NCBI RefSeq assembly: GCF_000020485.1
Contig: NC_011899.1
Span: 2,016,501 to 2,080,500 of the forward strand
Length of the DNA stretch: 64,000 nucleotides
DNA from: Halothermothrix orenii H 168
GTDB taxonomy: Bacteria; Bacillota; Halanaerobiia; Halanaerobiales; Halothermotrichaceae
Direction of reading: 5' to 3'
This document shows, piece after piece, positions 27,259 to 35,469 of this stretch (its first letter is position 1; each line of letters starts with the position of its first letter). A model generated the notes under the pieces. It saw nothing but the letters and a program-made list of their open reading frames with translations, was not told the origin of the DNA and did no database searches. A program made the position numbers and the translations under genes.

Positions 27259-27747
27259 CTATACTTTATCTATTTCCAGGTCAATAAAATCTGATAAGTT
27301 AATTATTTTTTTCACAAATTCTTCTAAATACCTCTTGTCGATTTCATCAAAACGATTTTTAACCGGGCTATCTATATCCAGAACCCCGATTATATCTCCA
27401 TCTACCTCAACAGGAATAACTATTTCTGACCTTGAAGCCTCGTCACAGGCAATATGGCCGGGAAATTTATGAACATCAGGTACTAGATATGTTTTTCTAT
27501 CCCTGACTGCTGAACCACAAACTCCCCTTCCTACTTTAATTCTAACACAGGCCGGTAGTCCCTGAAAAGGGCCCAGGACAAGTTCACCACCGCGCATTAG
27601 ATAAAACCCGGCCCAGTTTACTTCATCAAGCTCATTATATAAAAGGGCTGCTGCATTGGCCAGGTTGGCAAGCCAGTCCCTTTCATTACCAATTAAATAT
27701 TCCAGCTTCTCATTTATTTCCCTGAGTTTTTCTTCTTTCTGCTCCAC
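27259..27747 (-). CDS. GAF-domain free methionine-(R)-sulfoxide reductase
   Basis: Reduces free methionine-R-sulfoxide using a GAF-domain active site (fRMsr/MsrC/YtsP family), 162 residues. All three family cysteines are visible: one in LPACVRIKVGRG, one in GVCGSAVRD, one in HIACDEASRSEIVIP. NWAGFYLM and GVLDIDSP are also typical. The GTG at 27747 (protein starting M/VEQKEEKLREI) is preferred because AAGGGAG precedes it by eight bases; the frame remains open 17 codons upstream without a ribosome site. Confidence 0.9.
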   Translation of the reverse strand: MEQKEEKLREINEKLEYLIGNERDWLANLANAAALLYNELDEVNWAGFYLMRGGELVLGPFQGLPACVRIKVGRGVCGSAVRDRKTYLVPDVHKFPGHIACDEASRSEIVIPVEVDGDIIGVLDIDSPVKNRFDEIDKRYLEEFVKKIINLSDFIDLEIDKV

Positions 27748-27974
27748 TTCATTCACTCCCTTTCGTAATAATAAAATTCCTGTACAACAGATTATCAACC
27801 ACCATTATACCTATGCTTTATTATTCCCACATCTAGTAGAATCTGGTGTAAGTCCATATAATCCATCATTATACTTAACATTTAACCACATGTTTACTTT
27901 ATCATATCCTTTACCATTATACTAATGTTTACCTTTTATATAATTTTTCATGATGTAGAATGAAAGGTCCATAA

Positions 27975-28844
27975 TTAAACTAAATACCTGATATACATAT
28001 AAATTGTAGCAATAACAATAGATATTATCATAACCGGAAAACCTGTTTTAAAATATGATTTAAAGTCAATTCTATAATTATACTTTTCAGCAATACCGGC
28101 TACCACCAGATTGGCTGAAGCACCTACCAGAGAGCCATTCCCTCCCAGGCAGGCTCCAAGGGAGAGTGCCCACCAGAAGGGTTCGACCTGGATACCCGCT
28201 CCTGCCGCCTGGTCTATGGCCTTAATTATCGGTATCATGGTGGCTACAAAGGGTACATTATCTATAACAGTTGATACCAGAGCTGAAATCCAGAGCAAAA
28301 AGAGGGTAGTCATAATGTAATGTCCACGGGTAATATTTAAGGTAGCCCTGGCCATCCAGTCAATAATCCCCACCTTTTCCAGTCCTCCAACCAGGACAAA
28401 TAATCCGGCAAAGAAGAAGATAGTAGACCATTCAATTTCCCTGAATACCTGATCAGGCTGGGCCTCACTTATAAGAAGCAATAACCCGGCCCCTGCCAGG
28501 GCAACACTGGCCGTTCCCATACCGAGCTGATGATGAAATAGGAAGGCAATAATAACTATCCCCAGGACAATCAGAGACCTGTACATAAGTTTCCAGTCTT
28601 TTATTGCCTCCCTTTCATTAAACCTCCTGATTTTTACCCTGGTCCTTTTACTAACTTCCATTTCCTTTTTATAAAACAGGCGTAGCAGAATTAAAACTAC
28701 CATTATTATTATAATCACAACTGGACTGAGGTTTGTTATAAAACTTAAAAAGCTGAGGTCAGTCCTACTCCCAATCATAATATTGGGGGGATCACCAATC
28801 AAAGTTGCAGTTCCCCCTACATTGGCCAACATTATCTGGGCCAT
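27975..28844 (-). CDS. ion transporter (ArsB/NhaD/CitM-like), C-terminal part of frameshifted gene
   Basis: C-terminal about 289 residues of an IT-superfamily membrane transporter. It starts MAQIMLANVGGTATLIGDPPN, the signature loop of ArsB/NhaD/citrate-type carriers, followed by about eight TM helices. FDNVPF-like IDNVPFVATM and ACLGGNGSLVGASANLVV form the second repeat. Its frame is offset by one from the N-terminal part at 28844-29251. The junction on the minus strand reads CCC TTT TAA TGG. The stop of the first part overlaps this ATG by one base, and one extra T would restore a normal full-length protein. It could be a mutation, a sequencing error or a split gene translated by TAATG coupling. 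Confidence 0.75.
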   Translation of the reverse strand: MAQIMLANVGGTATLIGDPPNIMIGSRTDLSFLSFITNLSPVVIIIIMVVLILLRLFYKKEMEVSKRTRVKIRRFNEREAIKDWKLMYRSLIVLGIVIIAFLFHHQLGMGTASVALAGAGLLLLISEAQPDQVFREIEWSTIFFFAGLFVLVGGLEKVGIIDWMARATLNITRGHYIMTTLFLLWISALVSTVIDNVPFVATMIPIIKAIDQAAGAGIQVEPFWWALSLGACLGGNGSLVGASANLVVAGIAEKYNYRIDFKSYFKTGFPVMIISIVIATIYMYIRYLV

Positions 28845-29251
28845 TAAAAGGGTATCGGGTTTATTACCATGGTATCGCAAATAACCATGGTTACCGGGGT
28901 TAAAAGGAGAACTGTAGTGACATTATCAAGAAAAGCAGAAGATACTGCAGTGATTAACCCGAAGCCAACAAGTATTTTCCAGGGGTCACCACCGGCCCAT
29001 TTGGCCGCTTTAATGGCTGTATACTGAAAAAGGCCGGTCTGCCTGACTATAGCAACAATAATCATCATTCCCATGAGAAGACCAATTGTATTAAAATCTA
29101 TATACTTAAGTCCCTCTTCCTGGGAAATGATATGAAACAATACCAGAAACATGGCTCCACTGAAAGCTGCTGTAGCTTTAGGCATTTTCCCGCTTACGAT
29201 AAAATAATAGGTTAAGATAAAAATAAGTGCTGTTACAATTACCTGATACAT
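28844..29251 (-). CDS. ion transporter (ArsB/NhaD/CitM-like), N-terminal part of frameshifted gene
   Basis: N-terminal 135 residues of the same carrier. Three to four TM helices (VIVTALIFILTYYFIV, ATAAFSGAMFLVLFHII, IGLLMGMMIIVAIV) are followed by the conserved SSAFLDNVTTVLLLTPVTMVI loop region, ending NPIPF at a TAA. Normal family members continue after NPIPF directly into the sequence found at the start of the downstream ORF. So the break lies inside one ancestral gene, at the A4 run on the plus strand (28846-28849). Clear start at 29251 behind GGGAGATGACTG. Likely an Na+ or anion carrier, or a pseudogene if no frameshift correction occurs. Confidence 0.75.
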   Translation of the reverse strand: MYQVIVTALIFILTYYFIVSGKMPKATAAFSGAMFLVLFHIISQEEGLKYIDFNTIGLLMGMMIIVAIVRQTGLFQYTAIKAAKWAGGDPWKILVGFGLITAVSSAFLDNVTTVLLLTPVTMVICDTMVINPIPF

Positions 29252-29466
29252 TTACAGTCATCTCCCTGTTTTATCTTCATAATTTTTTATTTTACCATAA
29301 AACCACTCCCCTTTCAAAAAGGATTTTATAGTTAGTTGTAGAATAATGTATATATGGTATCATTGCATTTATACATTTTTTTCATAATTTTTGTTTAAGT
29401 TTTTACAAAATTTCAACTTCATTCACTGCCTGAAGTTATTTGCATCTGAGAGGAGGCCCAGATCAA

Positions 29467-29784
29467 ATGGAAAAATGTTTTGACATTGATAGCATAAAAA
29501 AAGATTTAAAGAATAACACCGAGAAGATTGTTCTGGAAACCATGGAAGAAGTCTTAAGTAAACCAGAATATAAGGATGTCTGCAAATGCCACCAGTGCCT
29601 GCTGGATATTGCTTCCTATGCCTTAAATAGATTACCTGCTAAATATATAGCCAGTTCCAAAGGAGATCTTCATACTAAAATAGCCGAATTCGAAAACCAG
29701 GTGAATGTTGACGCCCTATCAACAGTAGCCAAAGCAATAAAAGTTGTATCCAAAAATCCCCACCATGACCGGGAGAAAATATAA
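29467..29784 (+). CDS. comFB: ComFB family late competence protein
   Basis: 105-residue protein of the ComFB family (Bacillus comF operon; later linked to cyclic-dinucleotide binding in other bacteria). Family landmarks: ETMEEVLSKPEYKDVCKCHQCLLDIASYALN and RLPAKYIASSKGDLHTK, with a CxCxxC trio near residue 42, then FENQVNVDALSTVAKAIKVV and a final NPHH. The ATG at 29467 follows GAGAGGAGG by ten bases; an upstream TTG is less likely. It is one of few plus-strand genes and has its own terminator. No comFA or comFC is adjacent, so a competence role here is uncertain. Confidence 0.87.
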   Translation: MEKCFDIDSIKKDLKNNTEKIVLETMEEVLSKPEYKDVCKCHQCLLDIASYALNRLPAKYIASSKGDLHTKIAEFENQVNVDALSTVAKAIKVVSKNPHHDREKI

Positions 29785-29816
29785 TTTTTGTCAGAGGTTT
29801 TAAAAAATATTAATTT

Positions 29817-29846
29817 AAAAAGGCAGGGGTCCACCCCTGCCTTTTT
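29817..29846 (+). terminator. intrinsic terminator after comFB
   Basis: Stem GGCAGGGG (29822-29829) with CCCCTGCC (29834-29841), loop TCCA, followed by TTTTT and flanked by AAAAA. It lies 33 bases after the comFB stop. Confidence 0.85.
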
Positions 29847-29877
29847 AGTTAAATACACCTGTGTATAGGTATATTAT

Positions 29878-29931
29878 AGACTGTTTTGCGACTATTCCTG
29901 TGTCAGACTGTTTTACGACTATTCCTGTGTC
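29878..29931. repeat. tandem 27-bp direct repeat (two copies)
   Basis: Two head-to-tail copies of a 27-bp unit, 29878-29904 and 29905-29931. Each begins AGACTGTTTT and ends CGACTATTCCTGTGTC, and they differ at one base. The repeat lies between comFB and nhaC in non-coding DNA. No palindrome or promoter is evident in it. Confidence 0.85.
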
Positions 29932-29991
29932 TAACAACTAATTTTTCGATGCCAGAATTCAAAGATATTATCCTGATAACCTGCTAACCAT

Positions 29992-31557
29992 CTATTCTTC
30001 TAAAACAAGGTCCTCAATATCTTCTTCTTTAACACTCTTTCCGAAGAAATAAACGATAAGTATTAAAGCCACTACACCCAGCGGTAGAGATATATAGGCA
30101 GATACACCAAGGCCGGCTGGAATAAATCCAAACAATCCTGCCACTAAAGCCCCTGTCAGGGCGTAAGGAAGCTGGGTCTTAACATGGTCAAGATGGTCGG
30201 AGCCAGAAGCTGTTGAAGACATGATGGTAGTATCAGATATGGGAGAACAATGGTCTCCAACTACCGCCCCGGTTAATACAGCCCCGATGGTTGGCACAAA
30301 AGGAATACCAAGACTATAGGCCAGAGGTACGGCAAGGGGCATAACAACGGCGTTTGTACCCCAGGAAGTCCCGGTAGCAAAAGCAATAAAGGCTGAAACG
30401 ATAAAAACTATCAGGGGCACCAGGAATGGTGAAATAACTTCCCTGGTAATGCCCACCAGGTAATTGGCAGTACCCAGTCCATCAGTTACACTATTTAAAG
30501 ACCAGGCCAGAACCAGAATAAATGTAGCAAAAACCATGGATTTAGCACCTTCAACCCAGCCTTTAACTACTCCTGATATTGAAAGGCTTCCCCTCAATAA
30601 AGCGATTATCCCGGCAATGATACTACCACCAAAGGAGGCCCAGACCAGAGCCACACTGGCATCAGCATTACCAAAGGCCTGGCGAATTGTAAGTCCACTG
30701 GGTCCCCCACCGTTGTACCATAATCCAACCAGGGTAATAACAATAACACTAATAATGGGGAGAAAAGCATCAATAAACCAGTCCAGATCTTTATTTTCCG
30801 CAATCTCCATGTCAGTCAGTTCTTTTGCCACCATGGGAACAGCCCCATCCCTTAAAACTTTCCCGGTCTTCCGGGCCCTTACTTCAGCCTTAAACATGGG
30901 GCCAAAATCTTTCTGCATTAAGATTATAATTAATACCAAAACCAGGGCAAAAATACTGTAAAACCTGTAAGGAATACTCTTAATAAAAATAGTATAAACA
31001 TTTGTATCAAGATTAATCTTGTCAAGGGCATCTTTTATTAACCCCATTTCATAGGCAACCCAGGTGGAAACCAGAGCCATGCTGGTAATGGGTGCTGCTG
31101 TTGCATCAACGATATAGGCTAACTTTTCCCTGGAAATCTTCATCCGGTCAGTAATGGGCCTCATTGTATTACCAACAATCAGGGAGTTGGCATAATCATC
31201 AAAGAAAATTGCAATTCCCATTAACCATGTTGCAAACTGGGTGGTTTTAACAGACCGGGCCTTTCTGGCAATATAGTCACCAATAGCGGCAACGCCACCG
31301 GCGTTGGTAATTATTCCAATCATCCCTCCAATGGCAATCAGAAAAATTAAAACGGCAGCATTCCAGGAATCGGCGACCGAAGAAACTATATACTTATCGA
31401 AAGTCCGCAAAAAACCAATCAGGGGATTATTGTTTGCCAGAATGGTAGCCCCGGCAAATATACCGATTAACAATGAAAGAATAACTTCCTTTGTCCACCA
31501 GGCCAGGATTATAGCCAGCAATGGTGGCAAAAGTGATAAAAAACCATAACTATCCAT
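29992..31557 (-). CDS. nhaC: NhaC family Na+/H+ antiporter
   Basis: A 521-residue polytopic membrane protein of the NhaC/YheL family with about 11-12 predicted TM helices. Characteristic stretches are FFDDYANSLIVGNTMRPITD, ATAAPITSMALVSTWVAYE, FATGTSWGTNAVVMPLAVPLA, and GAVVGDHCSPISDTTIMSS with STASGSDHLDHVKTQLPYAL. It exchanges cytoplasmic Na+ for protons, which fits a halophile. ATG behind AGGAGGAAT. Monocistronic by position; the 240 bases upstream (31558-31797) contain no gene. Confidence 0.93.
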   Translation of the reverse strand: MDSYGFLSLLPPLLAIILAWWTKEVILSLLIGIFAGATILANNNPLIGFLRTFDKYIVSSVADSWNAAVLIFLIAIGGMIGIITNAGGVAAIGDYIARKARSVKTTQFATWLMGIAIFFDDYANSLIVGNTMRPITDRMKISREKLAYIVDATAAPITSMALVSTWVAYEMGLIKDALDKINLDTNVYTIFIKSIPYRFYSIFALVLVLIIILMQKDFGPMFKAEVRARKTGKVLRDGAVPMVAKELTDMEIAENKDLDWFIDAFLPIISVIVITLVGLWYNGGGPSGLTIRQAFGNADASVALVWASFGGSIIAGIIALLRGSLSISGVVKGWVEGAKSMVFATFILVLAWSLNSVTDGLGTANYLVGITREVISPFLVPLIVFIVSAFIAFATGTSWGTNAVVMPLAVPLAYSLGIPFVPTIGAVLTGAVVGDHCSPISDTTIMSSTASGSDHLDHVKTQLPYALTGALVAGLFGFIPAGLGVSAYISLPLGVVALILIVYFFGKSVKEEDIEDLVLEE

Positions 31558-31797
31558 TTAATATTCCTCCTTGAAAATTGTTATATAAATTGTTAAATAT
31601 AAAAAAAACATTGAATTAACAATTAGAGTTAATATTTTATAAATATTAACATACTTTTGTAAGTACTCATATAATTTTAATGCCATGTTTGCTATAATAC
31701 CTTACAGGACACTGCGCGCTGACCCTGCCCTTTATTCACCCTATAAATAATTATTCATGTGTTAATTATATAGTCTATCAAAAAATATTTCAAGTAT

Positions 31798-32871
31798 TTA
31801 ATCCCCGATATAATTTTTATAAACATAAGGTGAGGTCATGGCCCTGAGTATACCTCCATAATCAAGATTAAACTCAAGTTCATCCCCAACACTCAGGTCG
31901 TAACGGGCTTCAGTAATGTCAACAATTAAATGGTCACTGCTAGCCCCTATGACCTCAACCCCATCTAAAACCGGATCTAATCCTGATATTTTTACATCCT
32001 GCCTGCCTACAGCCAGAATCGCCCTCCGCCTGATCCCCCTGTCTTCAAAACGTGGTTTATTTCCAAATGCATCCCGCCCGATTCTTCCCCGGGGAACTGA
32101 AGGCTTATCTTTAACCTCTATTATACTAGCTGTCAGGGTAATACAATTCTGATTGACTCCTTCAATTATTTCGTTAAAGGTAGGGTAAACCCCCCTCAAT
32201 ATACCCTCACCGACCCTGAGGTTATTAACACCAGAAGGGAGTTCATTACGATCCAGCAAATAGGTAGTAGCTGAATTACCCCCTGAAATTACAGGCAAAT
32301 GGACACCATATTTTACCTCCATTTTTTCTTTTAATTCAATCAAAAGATTGGTATTCTTATAGGTGGGCAAAACCCCTCCATAACAACCGACATTGGTTCC
32401 CAGACCCTTTATATTAATCCCTGGAAGGTCTATAATTTTGCCAAAAAATTCAGAAATATCTTCCGGTAAAACGCCCTCCCTTAAATCACCGACATCAACC
32501 ATAACGATAATATCATGAGACCGGTTAACTTTAATGGCCTCCCGGGACAAAGCCTCAATAACGGTTACTTCACTATTTAAACTTATATCAGAGTATTTAA
32601 TAACATCAGATACTTCGTCAAGCCGGGGTAGTCTTAATAACATTAATTCTACTCCTATACCGGCTTCTCTTATTTTTTTTAAATTATAAAGCCGGGAATC
32701 ACCCAGGCTTGTAAGTCCGGCCTGAACAAAGGTTTTTATTACTTTTAAATCCCCGGCCATTACTTTGACAACACCGGTCAAAGAAATGCCTTGTTGTTGA
32801 CATTTCCTGTTAAATATAGAGGCATTTTCCCTGATCCTGGGCAAATTAATATTGACTCTTGGAGTTTTCAT
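31798..32871 (-). CDS. alanine/ornithine racemase family PLP enzyme
   Basis: 357 residues, fold type III PLP enzyme close to clostridial ornithine racemase (Orr). The N-terminal barrel has the PLP lysine in LTGVVKVMAGDLKVIKTFVQ and the family GLTSLGDSRLYNLKKI; phosphate-binding GGNSATTYLL and LRVGEGILRG follow. The C-terminal beta domain (GRDAFGNKPRF, SSDHLIVDITEARYDLSVGD) carries the second catalytic region. Its ATG overlaps the hydE stop by one base (TAATG), so it is translated from the hydE operon. A D-amino-acid-producing role is expected, but substrate (ornithine, lysine, alanine) is not readable. Confidence 0.85.
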   Translation of the reverse strand: MKTPRVNINLPRIRENASIFNRKCQQQGISLTGVVKVMAGDLKVIKTFVQAGLTSLGDSRLYNLKKIREAGIGVELMLLRLPRLDEVSDVIKYSDISLNSEVTVIEALSREAIKVNRSHDIIVMVDVGDLREGVLPEDISEFFGKIIDLPGINIKGLGTNVGCYGGVLPTYKNTNLLIELKEKMEVKYGVHLPVISGGNSATTYLLDRNELPSGVNNLRVGEGILRGVYPTFNEIIEGVNQNCITLTASIIEVKDKPSVPRGRIGRDAFGNKPRFEDRGIRRRAILAVGRQDVKISGLDPVLDGVEVIGASSDHLIVDITEARYDLSVGDELEFNLDYGGILRAMTSPYVYKNYIGD

Positions 32872-33923
32872 TATACCTCACCCTTTTCTATTCTGGGGCT
32901 ATGACCATAGTCAGTACCAACCACCCTCCCCAGTGATGTTATGATACTACCAATACACTGGCGACAATTTTCCGGCTCTTCATCAACACAGATTTTAGCA
33001 GGATAAAGCTCATAAAGAGGTCGATACTTCCCCCGGGTAACGTTGGGCATAACAACATTGGCCCCGGCCTTTAAGGCCTTCTGCCTTCCTTCAGGATCGA
33101 GACTCCCCAGGGCTGTGGTTCCCGGTATATGGGCAAGGGGCAGTAATAACCTGGTTATGGCAATAGTTTTTAAGGCCATCTCTACAGAACCGTTATGGTA
33201 ATCCTTTAAGGGGGTATCAGGATTAACAACCAGAGGTCCCAGTCCTACCATATGAAGATCCAGCTCTTTAAACAATAATATATCCCGGGAAATACTCTCT
33301 TCATCCTGGTCCGGTAACCCGATTAGATTACCGCTTCCCACCTGATAACCAAGTTCTTTTAACCATCGTAGTCTCTCAATCCTTTGCTCAAGGGACATAC
33401 CGGGATGAAGCCGGTGATATAGTCCGGGGTCAGCAGTCTCATGTCGGATGAGGTATCTATCTGCTCCCGCCTCTCTCCACACTTTATATTCTTCATATTC
33501 CCGTTCCCCTATACAGAGGGTTATAGCAGTATCCATCCTGTTTTTAATTTCTCTAATAATCCATTCCACCATATCGGTATCATAATAGTCATCCTCACCC
33601 GACTGGAGTACCACTGTTTTATACCCCAGTTTAGTGGCTTTCTCAGCCATGGATACAATCTCCTCAGGCTGTAACCGATAGCGCTCCAGCCGGTGGTTAT
33701 CCCTTCTTAAGCCACAGTATTTACAGTTTTGTTTGCAATAATTGGAGAATTCAATAATTCCCCTTAGATAAACTGTATCCCCCATGTATTTAGACCTGAC
33801 CCTGTCCGCGGCTTTGTATAGTTTTTTCAGGTCTTCACCCCTGGTTTTCAATAATTTAACAATTTCTCCTCTGGTTAAAGCATGTTCCCTTTCTGCCTTA
33901 AGTAGTATCTCATCCAGGTTCAT
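32871..33923 (-). CDS. hydE: [FeFe]-hydrogenase H-cluster maturation radical SAM enzyme HydE
   Basis: Radical SAM maturase needed to build the diiron subsite of [FeFe] hydrogenase. The SAM cluster motif is FSNYCKQNCKYCGLRRDN (CX3CX2C). It is followed by LERYRLQPEEIV, KTVVLQSGEDDYY, ADRYLIRHETADP, GSGNLIGLPDQ and NVVMPNVTRGKYRPLYELYP, matching Thermotoga HydE throughout. About 350 residues. The ATG at 33923 is preferred, nine bases after GGAGGAG and one base past the GNAT stop; an ATG eight codons upstream overlaps the ribosome site. HydF and HydG lie 17 kb away. PylB is the nearest alternative, but the C-terminal cysteines (CVDEEPENCRQC) fit HydE. Confidence 0.92.
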   Translation of the reverse strand: MNLDEILLKAEREHALTRGEIVKLLKTRGEDLKKLYKAADRVRSKYMGDTVYLRGIIEFSNYCKQNCKYCGLRRDNHRLERYRLQPEEIVSMAEKATKLGYKTVVLQSGEDDYYDTDMVEWIIREIKNRMDTAITLCIGEREYEEYKVWREAGADRYLIRHETADPGLYHRLHPGMSLEQRIERLRWLKELGYQVGSGNLIGLPDQDEESISRDILLFKELDLHMVGLGPLVVNPDTPLKDYHNGSVEMALKTIAITRLLLPLAHIPGTTALGSLDPEGRQKALKAGANVVMPNVTRGKYRPLYELYPAKICVDEEPENCRQCIGSIITSLGRVVGTDYGHSPRIEKGEV

Positions 33924-33924
33924 C

Positions 33925-34734
33925 TCAACCATCTCCTCCGGCATCAAATTGTACTATTTTCCATTGCCCTATCTCCCTGAAACCGAGCCTCCTGTAAATT
34001 CTACCGGCTTCTGGATTGTCATAAAAAAGACATGGTTTTTTGTTTTCATCTAATAAATCTTTACAGAGTTTATAAACACAGTGTGTGGCCAGTCCCTGTT
34101 TCCGGTAACCGGCCAGGGTAGCAACCCCGACAACCATTGCTGAAAAACTGTTTTCCGCTGATGTAGAGGCACTGGCAATAATCTTTCCCTGATCATTTTC
34201 AATAAAATATACCCGGCCACTACCCTGTTTCAACTTCTGGACCAGGGCATCTCTGTTAACCGGAATATCACTAAATTCCTTAATACTTTTACGGAAATCT
34301 ATTATCCGGTCAACATCATCAAGATTAGCCCTTTTAATATCATATTGTTTGTTGAGGTCCAGTCCTGTATTTACCTGGTCCATACTGGCAAAATACTGGT
34401 GTTTTTCATTTTTTATATCCCTGTCTATATATGTTAATACCCCATCGACAATATCCTTTTTGCCTGACAATATCTTTGCCCCCAGAGATATCAGGGGCGC
34501 AAACTTCTTTAACAGTTCCGGTCTGCGGGTATATGGTATAAAGGATGAATAAAACTTGAGTAAAACCCCGTGAACATGGTTATCCTCATCAATAACTCCC
34601 CAGAGTGTCTGAAAATCAGAATTATAGCCGAAGTTTTCTATATCACCTATTATAAACAAGTTAAACTCCGGTTCTTCAGACAGAAACTCCATAACATATT
34701 TATTATCTTTTGTATCCAGTTTTCTAAAAACCAT
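33925..34734 (-). CDS. GNAT family N-acetyltransferase
   Basis: About 269 residues with two GNAT-like halves. The C-terminal half carries the acetyl-CoA motif (MVVGVATLAGYRKQGLATHCVYKL, with the Q/RxxGxA loop as RKQGLAT) and ends with CLFYDNPEAGRIYRRLGFREIG. The N-terminal half (YVMEFLSEEPEFNLFIIGDI) resembles the degenerate first domain of FeeM/ZmaR-like tandem GNATs. Substrate unknown. It sits between a HAD phosphatase and hydE with short gaps, so it is in the same operon. ATG at 34734 behind GGGGGAGAG. Confidence 0.82.
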   Translation of the reverse strand: MVFRKLDTKDNKYVMEFLSEEPEFNLFIIGDIENFGYNSDFQTLWGVIDEDNHVHGVLLKFYSSFIPYTRRPELLKKFAPLISLGAKILSGKKDIVDGVLTYIDRDIKNEKHQYFASMDQVNTGLDLNKQYDIKRANLDDVDRIIDFRKSIKEFSDIPVNRDALVQKLKQGSGRVYFIENDQGKIIASASTSAENSFSAMVVGVATLAGYRKQGLATHCVYKLCKDLLDENKKPCLFYDNPEAGRIYRRLGFREIGQWKIVQFDAGGDG

Positions 34735-34745
34735 CAACTCTCCCC

Positions 34746-35402
34746 CTAAAGACTTGCAATTTTATCCCGGCAGCCCTCGACCAGTTCAATAACCTCCTCC
34801 AGATGATCAATTACATAATCAGGCTCAAGGGCTATCATATCTTCCATTTCATAGTAAGTATATGATACCAGAACTGTCTTCAGACCGGCATTTTTCCCTC
34901 CAATAATATCTGAAGGGCTATCACCAACCATTAACAATTCTTCCGGATTTAAATCAAACCTCTCCATTATTTTAACAAAACCTTCTGGATGAGGTTTGCT
35001 CCTGTTCACATCATCTTTACTGAGGTAAAAATCTATATCCTCGAGCATTCCAAACTCCTGCAGACCTTCTATCAGGCCCCGTTTCCCCTTATTGGTTAAA
35101 ATGGCCAGTTTATACCCCAGGTTATGGAGTTGCCTTACAGTTTTCAGGGCCCCGGGAAAGGTATCCATCATCCCGGTATGGTCATGATAAAACTTACGAT
35201 AGGTATCTACCAGATCAGACCACTTCTTTTTGTTAAAATATTTCATCTGGTCTTCCAGGGGTTCCCCCCAGATTTCCCTGAGCTCTCCTTCCTCAAGATC
35301 GCGGTTCAATACCTTTTTTAAGCTATAGGAAAAAGACTCTTTAATAAGGTCATTGGTATTAAAAAGAGTCCCGTCAAAATCAAAAATAATACCCTTTATC
35401 AT
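34746..35402 (-). CDS. HAD-superfamily hydrolase, phosphoglycolate phosphatase/PpaX-like
   Basis: 218-residue HAD phosphatase. Motif I FDFDGTLFNTND, motif II LAILTNKGKRG, motif III lysine in SKDDVNRSKPHPEGF, motif IV MVGDSPSDIIGGKNAGLKT. An alpha-helical cap lies between residues about 15 and 80, as in phosphoglycolate phosphatases and pyrophosphatase PpaX. First gene of the HAD-GNAT-hydE-racemase run, 67 bases downstream of the LacI regulator. It is not a KdsC homologue, as it has a C1 cap and is not in the Kdo operon. Confidence 0.85.
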   Translation of the reverse strand: MIKGIIFDFDGTLFNTNDLIKESFSYSLKKVLNRDLEEGELREIWGEPLEDQMKYFNKKKWSDLVDTYRKFYHDHTGMMDTFPGALKTVRQLHNLGYKLAILTNKGKRGLIEGLQEFGMLEDIDFYLSKDDVNRSKPHPEGFVKIMERFDLNPEELLMVGDSPSDIIGGKNAGLKTVLVSYTYYEMEDMIALEPDYVIDHLEEVIELVEGCRDKIASL

Positions 35403-35469
35403 TACCCACTCTCTCCTTTTAAATAACCTTATTCATATTAATTTGCTATTAAACTTAAAATTCCTCTAA

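Noticed and set aside
30464-30961. 165-codon plus-strand open frame
   Set aside because: Entirely antisense to nhaC, whose membrane-protein codons easily give long reverse frames.
32871-33923. PylB or biotin synthase instead of HydE
   Set aside because: The HydE-specific C-terminal segments and the presence of hydF and hydG in the window fit HydE better; no pyl genes.
34746-35402. HAD protein as the missing KdsC
   Set aside because: It has a cap domain and PGP/PpaX-like motifs; KdsC proteins are shorter and capless.
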